Below, piece by piece: positions 17,120 to 25,862 of a stretch of DNA of 64,000 nt; positions within the stretch are counted from its first letter, which is position 1, and each line of letters begins with the position of its first letter. Both the position numbers and the translations under genes were made by a program. Under the pieces are notes generated by a model, which saw only the letters and a program-made list of their open reading frames with translations, did no database searches and was not told the DNA's origin. The stretch lies in the NCBI GenBank assembly GCA_021773015.1, contig JAJFKW010000001.1:2773305-2837304 (forward strand), read 5' to 3'. The DNA is from Woeseia sp. Its GTDB lineage: Bacteria > Pseudomonadota > Gammaproteobacteria > Steroidobacterales > Woeseiaceae.

Positions 17120-19242
17120 CGGAGAAGCAATCGCCGAGTAAGAACGGATTCGGGTTGATCAACCGACGCGGTTCGATCGCCAATAAGATTCTTTTTCAGA
17201 TTCTGCTGTTTAGCTCGTTTGTCACCCTGCTTGTAACAGCGTATCAACTCTATTCGGACTATAGAGAACAAGTCGAGATGGTCGATCAGCGGATGAGACA
17301 AATAGAACTCAGCTATGGCGAGGGTCTCGGCAACGCAATTTGGTTTTTGGATACACAACAGATAGAAAGCACTCTCGCCGGAATCATGAAATTCGAAGAT
17401 GTGCACTATGTCAGTGTGCAGATCCGCGAGGGCGACACGCTGCATCTCGGCGACCAAAGAGGTGATGATCGTTCACGCATACATGACGTTGACGTGTCAC
17501 ATACGAATGCAGGCAGAGTCGTAAACGTAGGGCGGCTCAATATCGAGTCAAATTTGCAGGGTGTTCTGAACCGGCTCGGGAAAAAGGGCTGGTTGATATT
17601 GATCTCGCAGGCCCTGAAAACATTCTTGGTATCGTTTTTCATCTTGTTCATTATTTATAAATTGGTGGCCCGCCACTTGAGTGATATTGCGAATTTCGCA
17701 GCCACTCTGAGCATTGAGGAGGAGGATCAGTTTCTGACGTTGGACAGAGAAGAAAGGGCTGAACCAGATGAGTTGGACCAGATTTCTCGCTCAATGAATC
17801 AGATGAAGCAGAATCTGATAGATGATGTGTTCGAGAGAGAGCAAACGGCGATAAAACTTAGGACGCTATGGAAGTCCGTCGAACAAAGTACGGCGTCCGT
17901 AATTATTCTAGATGCCGGAGGCGAGATTGAGTACGTGAACTCGCGATTCGAACGCTCCACTGGCCACAAAGCAGTCGACGTGATCGGCACAAAGTCCAAC
18001 ACGCTGTGCTTTGGGCGCAAGAATGAAGACGAGTATGAAAAAATATGGAAATCTATAGTTTCCGGACAAGAATGGCGAGGAGATATACATAGTCAACGCG
18101 AAGACGGCAGCTGGTATTGGGAAGCGGCTAGTGTCTCTTCAGTAACCGGGCCTGACGAAGAAGTTACACACTATCTAATCCTAAAGGACGACATTTCCGA
18201 ACTCAAAAAGCTCAAAGAAAAGTTGGAGCTGGAACGTGATTACCTCCGCGAGGAAGTAATTGCCAGAGGCAACTTCGGCGAAATTATTGGTGACAGCAAG
18301 GCGCTAAAGCACACTCTGTCGCAAGTTGAGTCAGTCGCTAGCACTACAGCCACCGTGCTTATACTTGGAGCGTCTGGTGTTGGAAAAGAAATGATTGCTC
18401 GCGCTATTCACGCACAGAGCGACAGAGCTGATAAGCCAATGGTAAAGGTCAATTGCGCGTCTGTGCCAGACGACCTTTTTGAGAGCGAGTTTTTTGGGCA
18501 TGTACAAGGCTCGTTTACCGGAGCATACAAAGACCGTATAGGCCGTTTACAACTCGCAGATGGCGGTACGCTATTTCTTGATGAGGTTGGTGAGATTCCG
18601 ATCGCTCAGCAGGGAAAGTTGCTCAGGGCACTGCAAGAAAATGAGTTCGAACGTATTGGTGACAATAAGACTATCCATGTTGATGTTCGCGTCGTAGCAG
18701 CGACTAATCGCAATCTGCAGGAGGAAATCAAAGCGGGTCGATTTCGAGAGGATCTGTATTACCGGCTAAGCGTTTTCCCTGTAGAGGTGCCAACGCTGAA
18801 GCAGCGTATCGAGGATGTCGTTCCGTTGGCGATAAGTTTCCTCGGAAATGCGTGTAAAGAACTGGGAAGGAAAACATTTCAATTGAGTCGAAGTCAGGCG
18901 GCGCTACTTCAACAACACGATTGGCCGGGAAACATACGAGAACTCAAGAATACGATTGAGCGAGCGGTTATTTCGTCGACTGGGGACAGGCTCATTATGG
19001 ATATTAGGTTTGCTGGAAAACAAGCCAACGATAAAGTGGCAAGTCCTAACCTCGATGCTGAGCCAGACGGCTATCTGACCAATGATGAATTTCGACAGCT
19101 CGAGAAAGCGAACATCATTGCCGCCCTCAAGGCGGCTGATTGGAAGACCTGGGGCGACGAAGGTGCGGCAGCTCTCTTGGGCGTCAAACCGACGACTTTG
19201 GCCTATCAGATCAAGACATTCGGAATCGAAAAACCCTCATAG
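17116..19242 (+). CDS. Membrane-bound sigma-54 activator with periplasmic sensor and PAS domain
   Basis: A 708-residue one-piece regulator. Two membrane helices (about 24-45 and 158-185) enclose a periplasmic region of about 110 residues. A HAMP-like stretch ([16 protein letters not shown]) and a PAS domain (about 245-360, [29 protein letters not shown]) follow. The AAA+ domain has Walker A GASGVGKE near 418, GSFTGA near 465 and Walker B GGTLFLDE. The Fis-type helix-turn-helix ends the protein ([18 protein letters not shown]). Joining a periplasmic sensor directly to a sigma-54 AAA+ and DNA-binding domain without a kinase is uncommon. Its likely target is the operon starting at the sigma-54 promoter 22056-22072. 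Its AAA+ part is closely similar to that of 4624-5739. Confidence 0.85.
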   Translation: MTEKQSPSKNGFGLINRRGSIANKILFQILLFSSFVTLLVTAYQLYSDYREQVEMVDQRMRQIELSYGEGLGNAIWFLDTQQIESTLAGIMKFEDVHYVSVQIREGDTLHLGDQRGDDRSRIHDVDVSHTNAGRVVNVGRLNIESNLQGVLNRLGKKGWLILISQALKTFLVSFFILFIIYKLVARHLSDIANFAATLSIEEEDQFLTLDREERAEPDELDQISRSMNQMKQNLIDDVFEREQTAIKLRTLWKSVEQSTASVIILDAGGEIEYVNSRFERSTGHKAVDVIGTKSNTLCFGRKNEDEYEKIWKSIVSGQEWRGDIHSQREDGSWYWEAASVSSVTGPDEEVTHYLILKDDISELKKLKEKLELERDYLREEVIARGNFGEIIGDSKALKHTLSQVESVASTTATVLILGASGVGKEMIARAIHAQSDRADKPMVKVNCASVPDDLFESEFFGHVQGSFTGAYKDRIGRLQLADGGTLFLDEVGEIPIAQQGKLLRALQENEFERIGDNKTIHVDVRVVAATNRNLQEEIKAGRFREDLYYRLSVFPVEVPTLKQRIEDVVPLAISFLGNACKELGRKTFQLSRSQAALLQQHDWPGNIRELKNTIERAVISSTGDRLIMDIRFAGKQANDKVASPNLDAEPDGYLTNDEFRQLEKANIIAALKAADWKTWGDEGAAALLGVKPTTLAYQIKTFGIEKPS

Positions 19243-19680
19243 CTGATTCTCTTTTTGAATCAGTTCGATTTTATAGCCGTCGGGATCTTCAATAAACGCG
19301 ATGACCTCACGATGACCGGTTTCGTCGGGAGCTTGCATCATTGGTCCAGGTGCCCTAACGACGCGAACGCCGTTGTGTTCAAGTTGCTCACAAGTTGCGT
19401 AGATATCGTCGACCTCTAGCGCGACATGACCATAGCCAGTGCCATGCGCGTACTTATCGTCATCCCAGTTGTAGGTGAGTTCAATCAATGCGTTCGGTGA
19501 TATGTCGTCATAACCGATGAACACGAGCGTGAATCGCCCTTCCGTAAACGTCTCACGCCTAAATTCACGCATGCCAAGATAGTCGCAGTAGAATTCGAGC
19601 GATCGTTCAAGGTTGCCGATGCGTAGCATGGTGTAAAGAAGACGTGAAGTCGCTTTAGACGAAATTGATTTGGTGTTCAT
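19237..19680 (-). CDS. Lactoylglutathione lyase (glyoxalase I)-like protein
   Basis: ATG at 19680 gives 147 residues with a glyoxalase I pattern: LLYTMLRIGNLERSLEFYCDYLGM, FIGYDD, LIELTYNWDDDKYAHGTGYGHVALEVDD, and IAFIEDPDGYKIELIQ. The metal ligands are expected at the MLRI-side His/Gln position, the YGHVA histidine and the IELI glutamate; the first His of the usual HTM motif is replaced (YTMLRI). It normally detoxifies methylglyoxal with glutathione. It is the last gene of the sigma-54-dependent operon and overlaps the convergent activator gene by six bases. Confidence 0.75.
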   Translation of the reverse strand: MNTKSISSKATSRLLYTMLRIGNLERSLEFYCDYLGMREFRRETFTEGRFTLVFIGYDDISPNALIELTYNWDDDKYAHGTGYGHVALEVDDIYATCEQLEHNGVRVVRAPGPMMQAPDETGHREVIAFIEDPDGYKIELIQKENQL

Positions 19681-19751
19681 TACTACTTCCTCAAAGGTGG
19701 CCCGAGCCTCATCGCACTCCGCCGTGAGGACGGAGCGCGATGAGGAGAGTG

Positions 19752-20504
19752 TCAAGCGTTACTTGCGATTTTTTCACTACCAATCAAGGCTGCCTTTAAC
19801 AACGCATCCGCGAGTTCGGCTGGTTTCGATGATGTCGGGAAGTGCCCGGACGTAATTTCGAATACTGAATCAACGTTCCAGTTCTCGATCATGAGCGACT
19901 GCAGTCTCGGCGAAATCATTCGGTCGAGCGTCGTTCGAATGTAGGTCTTCGGGATCGACCCAAAATTTCTCTCGCTCAATACGACCTTCGCCAGGAAGGG
20001 TTCGCTGGACTGCCATTCGGCCATAAATGGAAGGATTCGCTGGATCTCCGTGTCGTCAACGTCGTGAAGACCAACTCTGCGCAATGCTGGTTCTGGCAGC
20101 GTGGCAAATGCTTGATCATCCGTGAACTCGATCTCCGAAAAGACTTCGGCATCCGTATCACCAGCCATCGTGTCGAAGACGTTATCGCCGTTCCGTAGCA
20201 GGAACGCGGTAACGTAGACAAGACGCTCGATTTTCTCCGGAATCCGTTCGGCTACATTCGAGATCAGCGCACCATTCATACTATGACCGACCAGCACAAC
20301 TGAACTGTCCAGCCTGTTGATGACGTCGATGAGGGCCTCGATATAGAGCTCGGTCGTAACAGCCGGATCCGATCCCCTATTCGCGCCATGACCCGGCAGA
20401 TCAATCGCAGTTACCGTGTGATTGTGACTTTTCAGAATCGGCGAGACGTGATCCCACATCGCACCTTCTTCCCAAGCACCGTGTACTAAAACGTAATGAC
20501 TCAT
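19752..20504 (-). CDS. Alpha/beta fold hydrolase (esterase/MES type)
   Basis: A 250-residue cytoplasmic hydrolase. The N-terminus YVLVHGAWEEGAMWDHV and the nucleophile elbow VGHSMNG (Ser75) are those of plant-like methylesterase/hydroxynitrile-lyase-type proteins common in bacteria. The catalytic His is in ITSGHFPTSSKP near residue 225. AAAGGAG precedes the ATG. It lies 25 bases from the cupin gene upstream and 71 bases from the glyoxalase gene downstream in one operon. Substrate unknown. Confidence 0.8.
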   Translation of the reverse strand: MSHYVLVHGAWEEGAMWDHVSPILKSHNHTVTAIDLPGHGANRGSDPAVTTELYIEALIDVINRLDSSVVLVGHSMNGALISNVAERIPEKIERLVYVTAFLLRNGDNVFDTMAGDTDAEVFSEIEFTDDQAFATLPEPALRRVGLHDVDDTEIQRILPFMAEWQSSEPFLAKVVLSERNFGSIPKTYIRTTLDRMISPRLQSLMIENWNVDSVFEITSGHFPTSSKPAELADALLKAALIGSEKIASNA

Positions 20505-20529
20505 TGCAGCTCTCCTTTATATCGAATGC

Positions 20530-21243
20530 CTATTTCAGGCGGAATGTGATGACTTTGGCCGGAATTTCGTTCGAATCGTTGACGAAAATCGCGCGCACCT
20601 TTCCGCCAGCCAGGTCAAAGCTTTGACCAGCTACATAGCGCTGTGCTGGCTTACCACTGACCTGAAGTTCAATTACACCTTCAGCAACCAGGCCAAGGCT
20701 GGGTTCGTTGTTCGAGGCATCCGCCGAATCGCCGTTCGCAAGCTCCGTTACATAGATGTCGACCTGATCAACGTTGCGATCCGTGATGTCTATGGTTGGA
20801 AGTGAGCGACGATCGATCGCCTCGGTCGGCGGTTTCTCAAAAACGATGAATGGCTCACCAACTTGCTCAAGATTGAAGTCGAGGAAAATAGCTTCTTCTG
20901 TCGCAGATGCATTATCAAAACGCAGAATGCGAGGGCCAACGGGCTCGTAGAACGCATCACCTTCGCGAAGGATTTGCGGCTTCTCTCCTTCAACCTGATA
21001 GATAATTTCGCCTTTGGCGACGTAGCCGACCGCGGGTGCAGCGTGCGTGTGAATAGGGGCGACCTGCCCCGGCTTAAAGTGAAATTCACCAATCTCAACC
21101 TGTACAACCTCACGTGTTTCAAAGTTGGCTGTAAGTAACTTGATCGACTCTTGTGAGGCGTAAGTGATCGGCGTGAAAACTAGCGTTGCTGTCATCGCCA
21201 AGAGGATGGAGATCGATTCAATGGACTTCGTATGCTGTCTCAT
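20530..21243 (-). CDS. Exported bicupin-domain protein
   Basis: ATG at 21243 follows AAAAGGAAA and starts a signal peptide (cleavage near TYA-SQ). The first cupin motif is evident: PGQVAPIHTHAAPAVGYVAKGEI with metal-binding His residues, then GDAFYEP. A second, degenerate cupin follows (GLVAEGVIELQVSG, AGQSFDLAGGK). Such exported cupins are seen next to isochorismatase-like and hydrolase genes, with no established activity. It is 30 bases downstream of the exported isochorismatase-like gene in the same operon. Confidence 0.75.
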   Translation of the reverse strand: MRQHTKSIESISILLAMTATLVFTPITYASQESIKLLTANFETREVVQVEIGEFHFKPGQVAPIHTHAAPAVGYVAKGEIIYQVEGEKPQILREGDAFYEPVGPRILRFDNASATEEAIFLDFNLEQVGEPFIVFEKPPTEAIDRRSLPTIDITDRNVDQVDIYVTELANGDSADASNNEPSLGLVAEGVIELQVSGKPAQRYVAGQSFDLAGGKVRAIFVNDSNEIPAKVITFRLK

Positions 21244-21272
21244 GATGTTTCCTTTTAATGTCGTGGGTTTGT

Positions 21273-22013
21273 TTATTTGGTGTCTTTGATTTTCTTGACC
21301 GCTTCTTTCGTCGTCCATACCGTGTTGGCAATGAAGCGGAAGTTCACCAACGCTGATTCGTAGCCGTTGCCTTCTTCCAGAATCGCGGCAGCAGTAGCGT
21401 CAGAAACCACAGCAACCTCGAATCCCTGTTCCATGAGTTCTCGCATGTGGGATTCAGTACAGAGGTTGGCCGACATCCCGCCGAGAATGACCTTGTCTAT
21501 GCCGCGTTTGCGCAGCTGTAAAACCAGGTCATTCGTTTCCGGCCCAAAAACTTTGTGTGGATTTGAAACCACCGTCTCGCCGTCGTCGATGTACTTCTTG
21601 TACTGCTCCAGCCAGTCCGCCCCAGAGCCTTCGAAGCCCTCCGTCGTCAGCGGACCTTTACGATCAAACATGCCGATGGTGTGCATTAGCACTTCGAGCG
21701 CGCCTTCGAACTTCCAACCATGATCAGTTGGGTAGTAATAGTGCGGCGAAATGAATACTGGTAGATCGGCACTCTTGGCAGCAGCAAAGAGTGAGTCGAT
21801 GTTTTCGACTGTCTTGTTGTCAGTAACGCTTTTGCCAACAACGCCCCAGGTGACACCGTCTGGACTTAGAAAGTCATTTTGTGGGTCGGTGATAACAACC
21901 GCCGTGCGCTCTGGATCTATGACCACACCTGGATCCGGTAACGCTGCGGCCGCCATATTAATAAAGCCAACGGCTATGACGATCATGCTTGTTAGTGCAA
22001 TTCGAGTATTCAT
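21273..22013 (-). CDS. Exported isochorismatase-family cysteine hydrolase, copy 2
   Basis: ATG at 22013, preceded by AGGGAG, gives 246 residues with a signal peptide (cleavage near AAA-LP). Triad residues are Asp43, Lys154 and Cys185, the same numbers as in copy 1 at 8283-9023. The two copies align without gaps and are nearly identical from residue 40 to the end, differing mainly in the signal peptide. This copy is the first gene behind the sigma-54 promoter at 22056-22072, while copy 1 lies in the LysR-linked operon, so the same activity seems placed under two controls. Confidence 0.85.
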   Translation of the reverse strand: MNTRIALTSMIVIAVGFINMAAAALPDPGVVIDPERTAVVITDPQNDFLSPDGVTWGVVGKSVTDNKTVENIDSLFAAAKSADLPVFISPHYYYPTDHGWKFEGALEVLMHTIGMFDRKGPLTTEGFEGSGADWLEQYKKYIDDGETVVSNPHKVFGPETNDLVLQLRKRGIDKVILGGMSANLCTESHMRELMEQGFEVAVVSDATAAAILEEGNGYESALVNFRFIANTVWTTKEAVKKIKDTK

Positions 22014-22055
22014 GATGTTCTCCCTTCGTAAGTAAGCTGCGGTTGATATCTGCAT

Positions 22056-22072
22056 TGCAGTTACCGTGCCAA
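22056..22072 (-). promoter_or_regulatory. Sigma-54 (-24/-12) promoter of the isochorismatase/cupin/hydrolase/glyoxalase operon
   Basis: Read on the minus strand the element is TTGGCACGGTAACTGCA, a full match to the sigma-54 consensus and identical to the P460 promoter at 14 of 17 positions. Transcription would start near 22044, about 30 bases before the ATG at 22013. A membrane-bound sigma-54 activator gene is convergent with the end of this operon. Confidence 0.8.
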
Positions 22073-22094
22073 CTTCAAAAAGGAAGAAGAAACA

Positions 22095-22217
22095 ATGAGT
22101 TACGAAATTCCGTTCACCACAAAAAATTGGGGATCACAAAAATTTGTAGTGTCTGTACCAAAAATTCGTGGTCAGCGAATGTCGACCGTAGCCGGGCACC
22201 GGGCAACAAGCTGGTAA
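22095..22217 (+). CDS. Possible 40-residue peptide gene
   Basis: An open frame of 40 codons starts at ATG 22095 behind AAGGAAGAAGAAA, a good ribosome-binding site, and starts MSYEIPFTTKNWG. It begins directly upstream of, and points away from, the sigma-54 promoter. I recognise no family, and the stretch is too short to judge codon use, so it may be a chance frame. Confidence 0.25.
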   Translation: MSYEIPFTTKNWGSQKFVVSVPKIRGQRMSTVAGHRATSW

Positions 22218-22384
22218 TAGAAAACACTAAGCATCCAGTCTTGTGGGTGACCGAATAATGGGGATCGCACGAGAATTCGACGATGAAAAGCCGCATACCT
22301 ATCGGCTGTGGCTGTTTTCATCATCAACCAGCTGATCCAGATTCACTGCTTAGACGAGAATGCTGCTATATCGAATTATCCGGT

Positions 22385-22397
22385 TCTGTATTACAGA
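22385..22397. promoter_or_regulatory. Palindrome that may be an activator site for the sigma-54 promoter
   Basis: TCTGTATTACAGA is a perfect 6+1+6 palindrome about 315 bases upstream of the minus-strand sigma-54 promoter. The distance is long but allowed for sigma-54 enhancers. The stretch 22073-22431 otherwise holds only the doubtful small frame at 22095. Confidence 0.3.
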
Positions 22398-22431
22398 GAC
22401 CAAGCAACATTCAACAGCCGATTAATGACAA

Positions 22432-23259
22432 TCACTTTGCTTCGCCGAGCGTGCGACGAAGCTTGCGCATCCCACCAATCCAGCGGTCGTAATTGGCGGC
22501 TTTGTGCTGGAAGTAGCCGATGACCTCCGGGTGTGGAACGATCATAAACTGACCAGCCGTTACACCTTTTACGATCTCATCCGCAACCTCTTCTGGCGTC
22601 GCGATGCCATCGGCATCAGCACCGCCAAACACATTCTCTGCCGCGCCGGGACCGGTCGCCAAGTCCAACATGTTCGTTGCGACGGCCTGTGGACAGACGA
22701 CAGACACTTTGATGCCGTCGTCGCCGTGCCGAATTGCTACCGCTTCGGCAAAGCCGAGTGCGGCGTGCTTTGTTGCGGAATAAGCAGCATCACCGATAGA
22801 AGACAAAAAGCCTGCGGCTGAAACTGTATTGACGAGGAATCCACCTCCGCGGGCGGTCATCAAGGGCAGGAGTGCGCGGGTTGCATAAACATGTGCCATG
22901 ACGTTGACGCGCCAGGAGGTGTCCCATCGGTCCGCAATATCTGACAGTACACCGTCAGCCGAGGCCGATCCGCTTTTGCCGTCGCCGAAAACAACACCGG
23001 CATTCGAGGCGAACAGATCGATTGGACCAACCTTTGCTTCGACATCGCCGATCATTGCAATCATGGCCGCTTCGTCACTGACGTCGGTTCGGTACGCCAC
23101 GCCATTGATCTCGGCAGCGACGCGTTCAGCCGCTTCCTTGTTCAGATCGATGACGACGACTCGAATACCGTCCTCGGCAAGCCGCCGGCACAGTGCCGCG
23201 CCAATACCGTTCCCACCACCTGTAACTACCGCGATCGAAATATCTTGTTCCCTGCTCAT
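22432..23259 (-). CDS. SDR family NAD(P)-dependent oxidoreductase
   Basis: A 275-residue short-chain dehydrogenase: TGGGNGIG near residues 14-21, an Asp at the end of the second strand (VIDLNKEA) that favours NAD(H), NAG (SNAGVVF), catalytic Ser in TVSAAGF and YSATK with Tyr and Lys. The C-terminal extension (MIVPHPEVIGYFQHKAANYDRWIGGM) is typical of a subgroup found with aromatic and acyl-CoA metabolism. AAAAAGGGA precedes the start. It is separate from the sigma-54 operon downstream. Substrate unknown. Confidence 0.85.
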   Translation of the reverse strand: MSREQDISIAVVTGGGNGIGAALCRRLAEDGIRVVVIDLNKEAAERVAAEINGVAYRTDVSDEAAMIAMIGDVEAKVGPIDLFASNAGVVFGDGKSGSASADGVLSDIADRWDTSWRVNVMAHVYATRALLPLMTARGGGFLVNTVSAAGFLSSIGDAAYSATKHAALGFAEAVAIRHGDDGIKVSVVCPQAVATNMLDLATGPGAAENVFGGADADGIATPEEVADEIVKGVTAGQFMIVPHPEVIGYFQHKAANYDRWIGGMRKLRRTLGEAK

Positions 23260-23593
23260 TGCCCGTCCCTTTTTGTTGCTTGCGCGAATAACTATCGAAC
23301 CATGTCGGAATCGTTTTGGAATTCCGCCTACTTTAACGTACCTGGAGATTTTCGGGCTATCGCCTTGGTGGCGCGGTTGGTACTTCGCTAGTTATAGCGT
23401 TTCTGGTGAGACTTTGAAGGAAAACTTCGCGTGTCCTTAAGCAGCCGCACGCGAATCTGGTATCTTGGCGCGGAAAAGTCGCACGGGCCAACATATTTCG
23501 TGGGAGTTGCGTTTGGCTGCGCACGGATGCTATTAACAATTGTTATTGTTCCTTCGCAATATTATGTGCCACTAAGATCAATACGAATATCAC
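23260..23593. other. Intergenic region without a recognisable gene
   Basis: This 334-base stretch lies between the divergent SDR and metallo-beta-lactamase-fold genes and must hold both promoters. I see no clear operator, RNA gene or conserved small frame; open frames here are short and lack ribosome-binding sites. Confidence 0.5.
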
Positions 23594-24568
23594 ATGAAAA
23601 ATATTCTCTGGGCTAGCTTTGTGCTGGTATCGCTCGCCGCTCTATTGACCAGCCAACGGCACTGGGTTGTGTTTTCTTTGTTGGCGGAAGGAAGCCCGCC
23701 TGAACTGCTTGCGCCTATGGGCGAGGGCGAGAACGTACGCTGGCACGATGACTACTTCATCGTTCAAATTCTTGATCCGCAAACTTTCGCTATCGGCGAG
23801 CCGAGATATCAACAAGAGAATTTTAATTACCTAATTCTTGGATCGAATCGCGCGATTCTTTTTGACGCGGGGCCCGGCTTGCGCGATATTCGGCCGGTGG
23901 CAAAGGAACTGACAGATCTTCCCATCACATTTGTGCCATCGCACTTCCACTACGATCACATTGGCAACGAAATTACGTTCGATCACGTGGCGGTAGCTGA
24001 CTTACCCCACATTCGCGAGCGCGCCCAAGGGGATGAATTGCAGCTGAAGTGGCGCGAGCATTTGGGCAGCGCGGAAGGCTACGACGCACCGCTACTTGAA
24101 ATAGATGAGTGGCTGTCGCCCGGAACCTCGTTGGACCTAGGCGAACGCAAGTTGACGATCTTGTATACGCCTGGACACACGGATGATTCCATTTCGCTTC
24201 TGGATAGTGACGCAGGATATCTGTTTTCCGGTGATTTCATTTACCCAGGGCCGTTGTACGCATTTCTGCCCAACAGCCGAATGGGTGATTACCAGCAGGC
24301 AGCAAAAAACGTCCTCGACGTTGCAGATTCGAGCGTTCGTATTTTCGGAGCGCATCGAATGGGCCCTCCGGGTGCTCCGGAGCAGACCCTTTCTGATGTT
24401 AGCGACTTAAGGCGAGCCTTAAACGCGATAAAAACAGGCGAGCTCGACGGTGAGGGTTTTTACCCTGTCACTTACATTGTTAGTCCGACGATGCAAATAC
24501 TGGCCGAACCGAGCTGGCTACAGGATTGGGGCGCACGCTACCCCGAGTTTGGCAACGGCCAGAATTAA
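23594..24568 (+). CDS. Exported MBL-fold metallo-hydrolase
   Basis: A 324-residue protein with an N-terminal hydrophobic segment (residues 4-20) that is a signal peptide or anchor. The metal site is the classical HxHxDH, seen as SHFHYDHIG near residue 117, with TPGHTDDS and a later SGDFIYPG Asp and GAHRMG His. Class B metallo-hydrolases act on esters, thioesters, nucleic acids or lactams; here the export signal points to a small-molecule hydrolase in the periplasm. Neighbours give no more hints. Confidence 0.8.
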   Translation: MKNILWASFVLVSLAALLTSQRHWVVFSLLAEGSPPELLAPMGEGENVRWHDDYFIVQILDPQTFAIGEPRYQQENFNYLILGSNRAILFDAGPGLRDIRPVAKELTDLPITFVPSHFHYDHIGNEITFDHVAVADLPHIRERAQGDELQLKWREHLGSAEGYDAPLLEIDEWLSPGTSLDLGERKLTILYTPGHTDDSISLLDSDAGYLFSGDFIYPGPLYAFLPNSRMGDYQQAAKNVLDVADSSVRIFGAHRMGPPGAPEQTLSDVSDLRRALNAIKTGELDGEGFYPVTYIVSPTMQILAEPSWLQDWGARYPEFGNGQN

Positions 24569-24684
24569 GTGAATCTACGCGAACATCTAGCCAATAATTG
24601 CCGCTGGTGAATGGCTGCAATGTGCCCCAAATTCGCCGTGTTGATTATTGACCAAGCCTAATTTCAAACTGAGAGACACTTATA

Positions 24685-25257
24685 ATGAATGACGACGAAT
24701 TGAACTGGGTGAAGTTGGGCAGCGAACCAGGGCCGGATATTCCCCTTTTTCGTGTGCGCATGGATAGAATGCGCCACCCCACGAGTGCGGTGGAATTCGA
24801 TCGAATGGTTTTGGAAACTGCTGATTGGGTAAACGTTGTTGCCATTACCAGCGACGGGATGATCGTTATGGTCGAGCAATATCGGTTCGGCGTTGGCGAG
24901 CTTACTACCGAACCCGTCGCCGGGATGGTTGACTCTGGTGAAGGTTCTCTCGACGCGGCAAAGCGCGAATTACTTGAAGAAACTGGATACGGCAACGGCA
25001 ATTGGCGCCACCTCGGTTCTGTGCAGGCAAATCCAGCGATTCACGACAACCATTGTCATCATTGGTTGGCTGAAGGCGTCGACGTCGTGCAAGCGCCTTC
25101 GCCGGATGACGGTGAAGCAATCCGAGTGCATCTCATGACGCTCGACGATATCAAGGAAGCGATTACTGCTGGAAAACTAAAACACCCTCTGGGATTGTCG
25201 GCATTGTCACGTGTTTTTCCACTCTGGGATCTTCCGTACGTTCCACCAACAGGCTAG
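24685..25257 (+). CDS. NUDIX hydrolase (ADP-ribose pyrophosphatase type)
   Basis: A 190-residue protein with a complete Nudix box: GMVDSGEGSLDAAKRELLEE plus TGY, giving G-x5-E-x7-RELLEETGY. The preceding strand MIVMVEQYRFGVGELTTEPVAG and the later HHWLAEGV fit ADP-ribose/nucleotide-sugar pyrophosphatases (NudF-like). It hydrolyses nucleoside diphosphates linked to another group and has no signal peptide. It stands alone, 116 bases after the metallo-hydrolase gene. Confidence 0.85.
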   Translation: MNDDELNWVKLGSEPGPDIPLFRVRMDRMRHPTSAVEFDRMVLETADWVNVVAITSDGMIVMVEQYRFGVGELTTEPVAGMVDSGEGSLDAAKRELLEETGYGNGNWRHLGSVQANPAIHDNHCHHWLAEGVDVVQAPSPDDGEAIRVHLMTLDDIKEAITAGKLKHPLGLSALSRVFPLWDLPYVPPTG

Positions 25258-25438
25258 CGATCTACAACGACCACCGACCTCATGTGGCAAGTCAGTGCCA
25301 GTGCTGATGGGTGCGTTTCGTGGAAGCAGACAATCTATCGGAGTGACAATTTTGGTGATTGCCGAAGCCTAGCCTAGCGGCCGCTCAGCGTGAACTTGCA
25401 GTTCCAAGATCATCAGAAATGACTTGAGGCGCCTGTAT

Positions 25439-25762
25439 TTAGGAAAAAGCCTGCTCTATCATTTTACGTACGAATTTTTTGGCAATATCGCTTGGGTCAA
25501 AAAGCTTGATATGACGTCGATATTTTCCGTTACCCTCAAGCACGCCTTCTGGGTCGCGTAGCGCATGCCCGTTGCTGAACTCCACACTTACATGATTCTT
25601 GTAGATAAAGTGTCCGCAGACCATCGTCTTGTGATTGCCTGGTTCCACTTCAAATACGATGCCGCCGTACATTGATCGCCGGCCCGCAGCAGGGCAGGTT
25701 TCCTCGACAATCGTATCTATTTCTTTGGTCAGTTGCTCGGCGGTCGTCAGTACAAAAGTCAT
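25439..25762 (-). CDS. DUF1801 domain protein
   Basis: A 107-residue protein with the DUF1801 pattern: a central strand pair (RRSMYGGIVFEVEPGNHKTMVCGHFIYKNHVSVEF), a basic segment GNGKYRRHIKL and a helix at the end (IAKKFVRKMIEQAF). The DUF1801/YdhG-like fold is widespread with no assigned biochemical role. It stands alone on the minus strand. Confidence 0.7.
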   Translation of the reverse strand: MTFVLTTAEQLTKEIDTIVEETCPAAGRRSMYGGIVFEVEPGNHKTMVCGHFIYKNHVSVEFSNGHALRDPEGVLEGNGKYRRHIKLFDPSDIAKKFVRKMIEQAFS

Positions 25763-25862
25763 ACAGGAATTTTAGCATGGGTAACGGAACGAGCGGCTGG
25801 CCAGCCTGCTCATTTGTTACCGAACGTCATGCTTCGAGCCAGAAGGCAGTGACGTACTAGGC

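Noticed and set aside
24685-25120. Open frames on the minus strand across the NUDIX gene
   Set aside because: They lack ribosome-binding sites and lie fully opposite a gene with a complete Nudix box.
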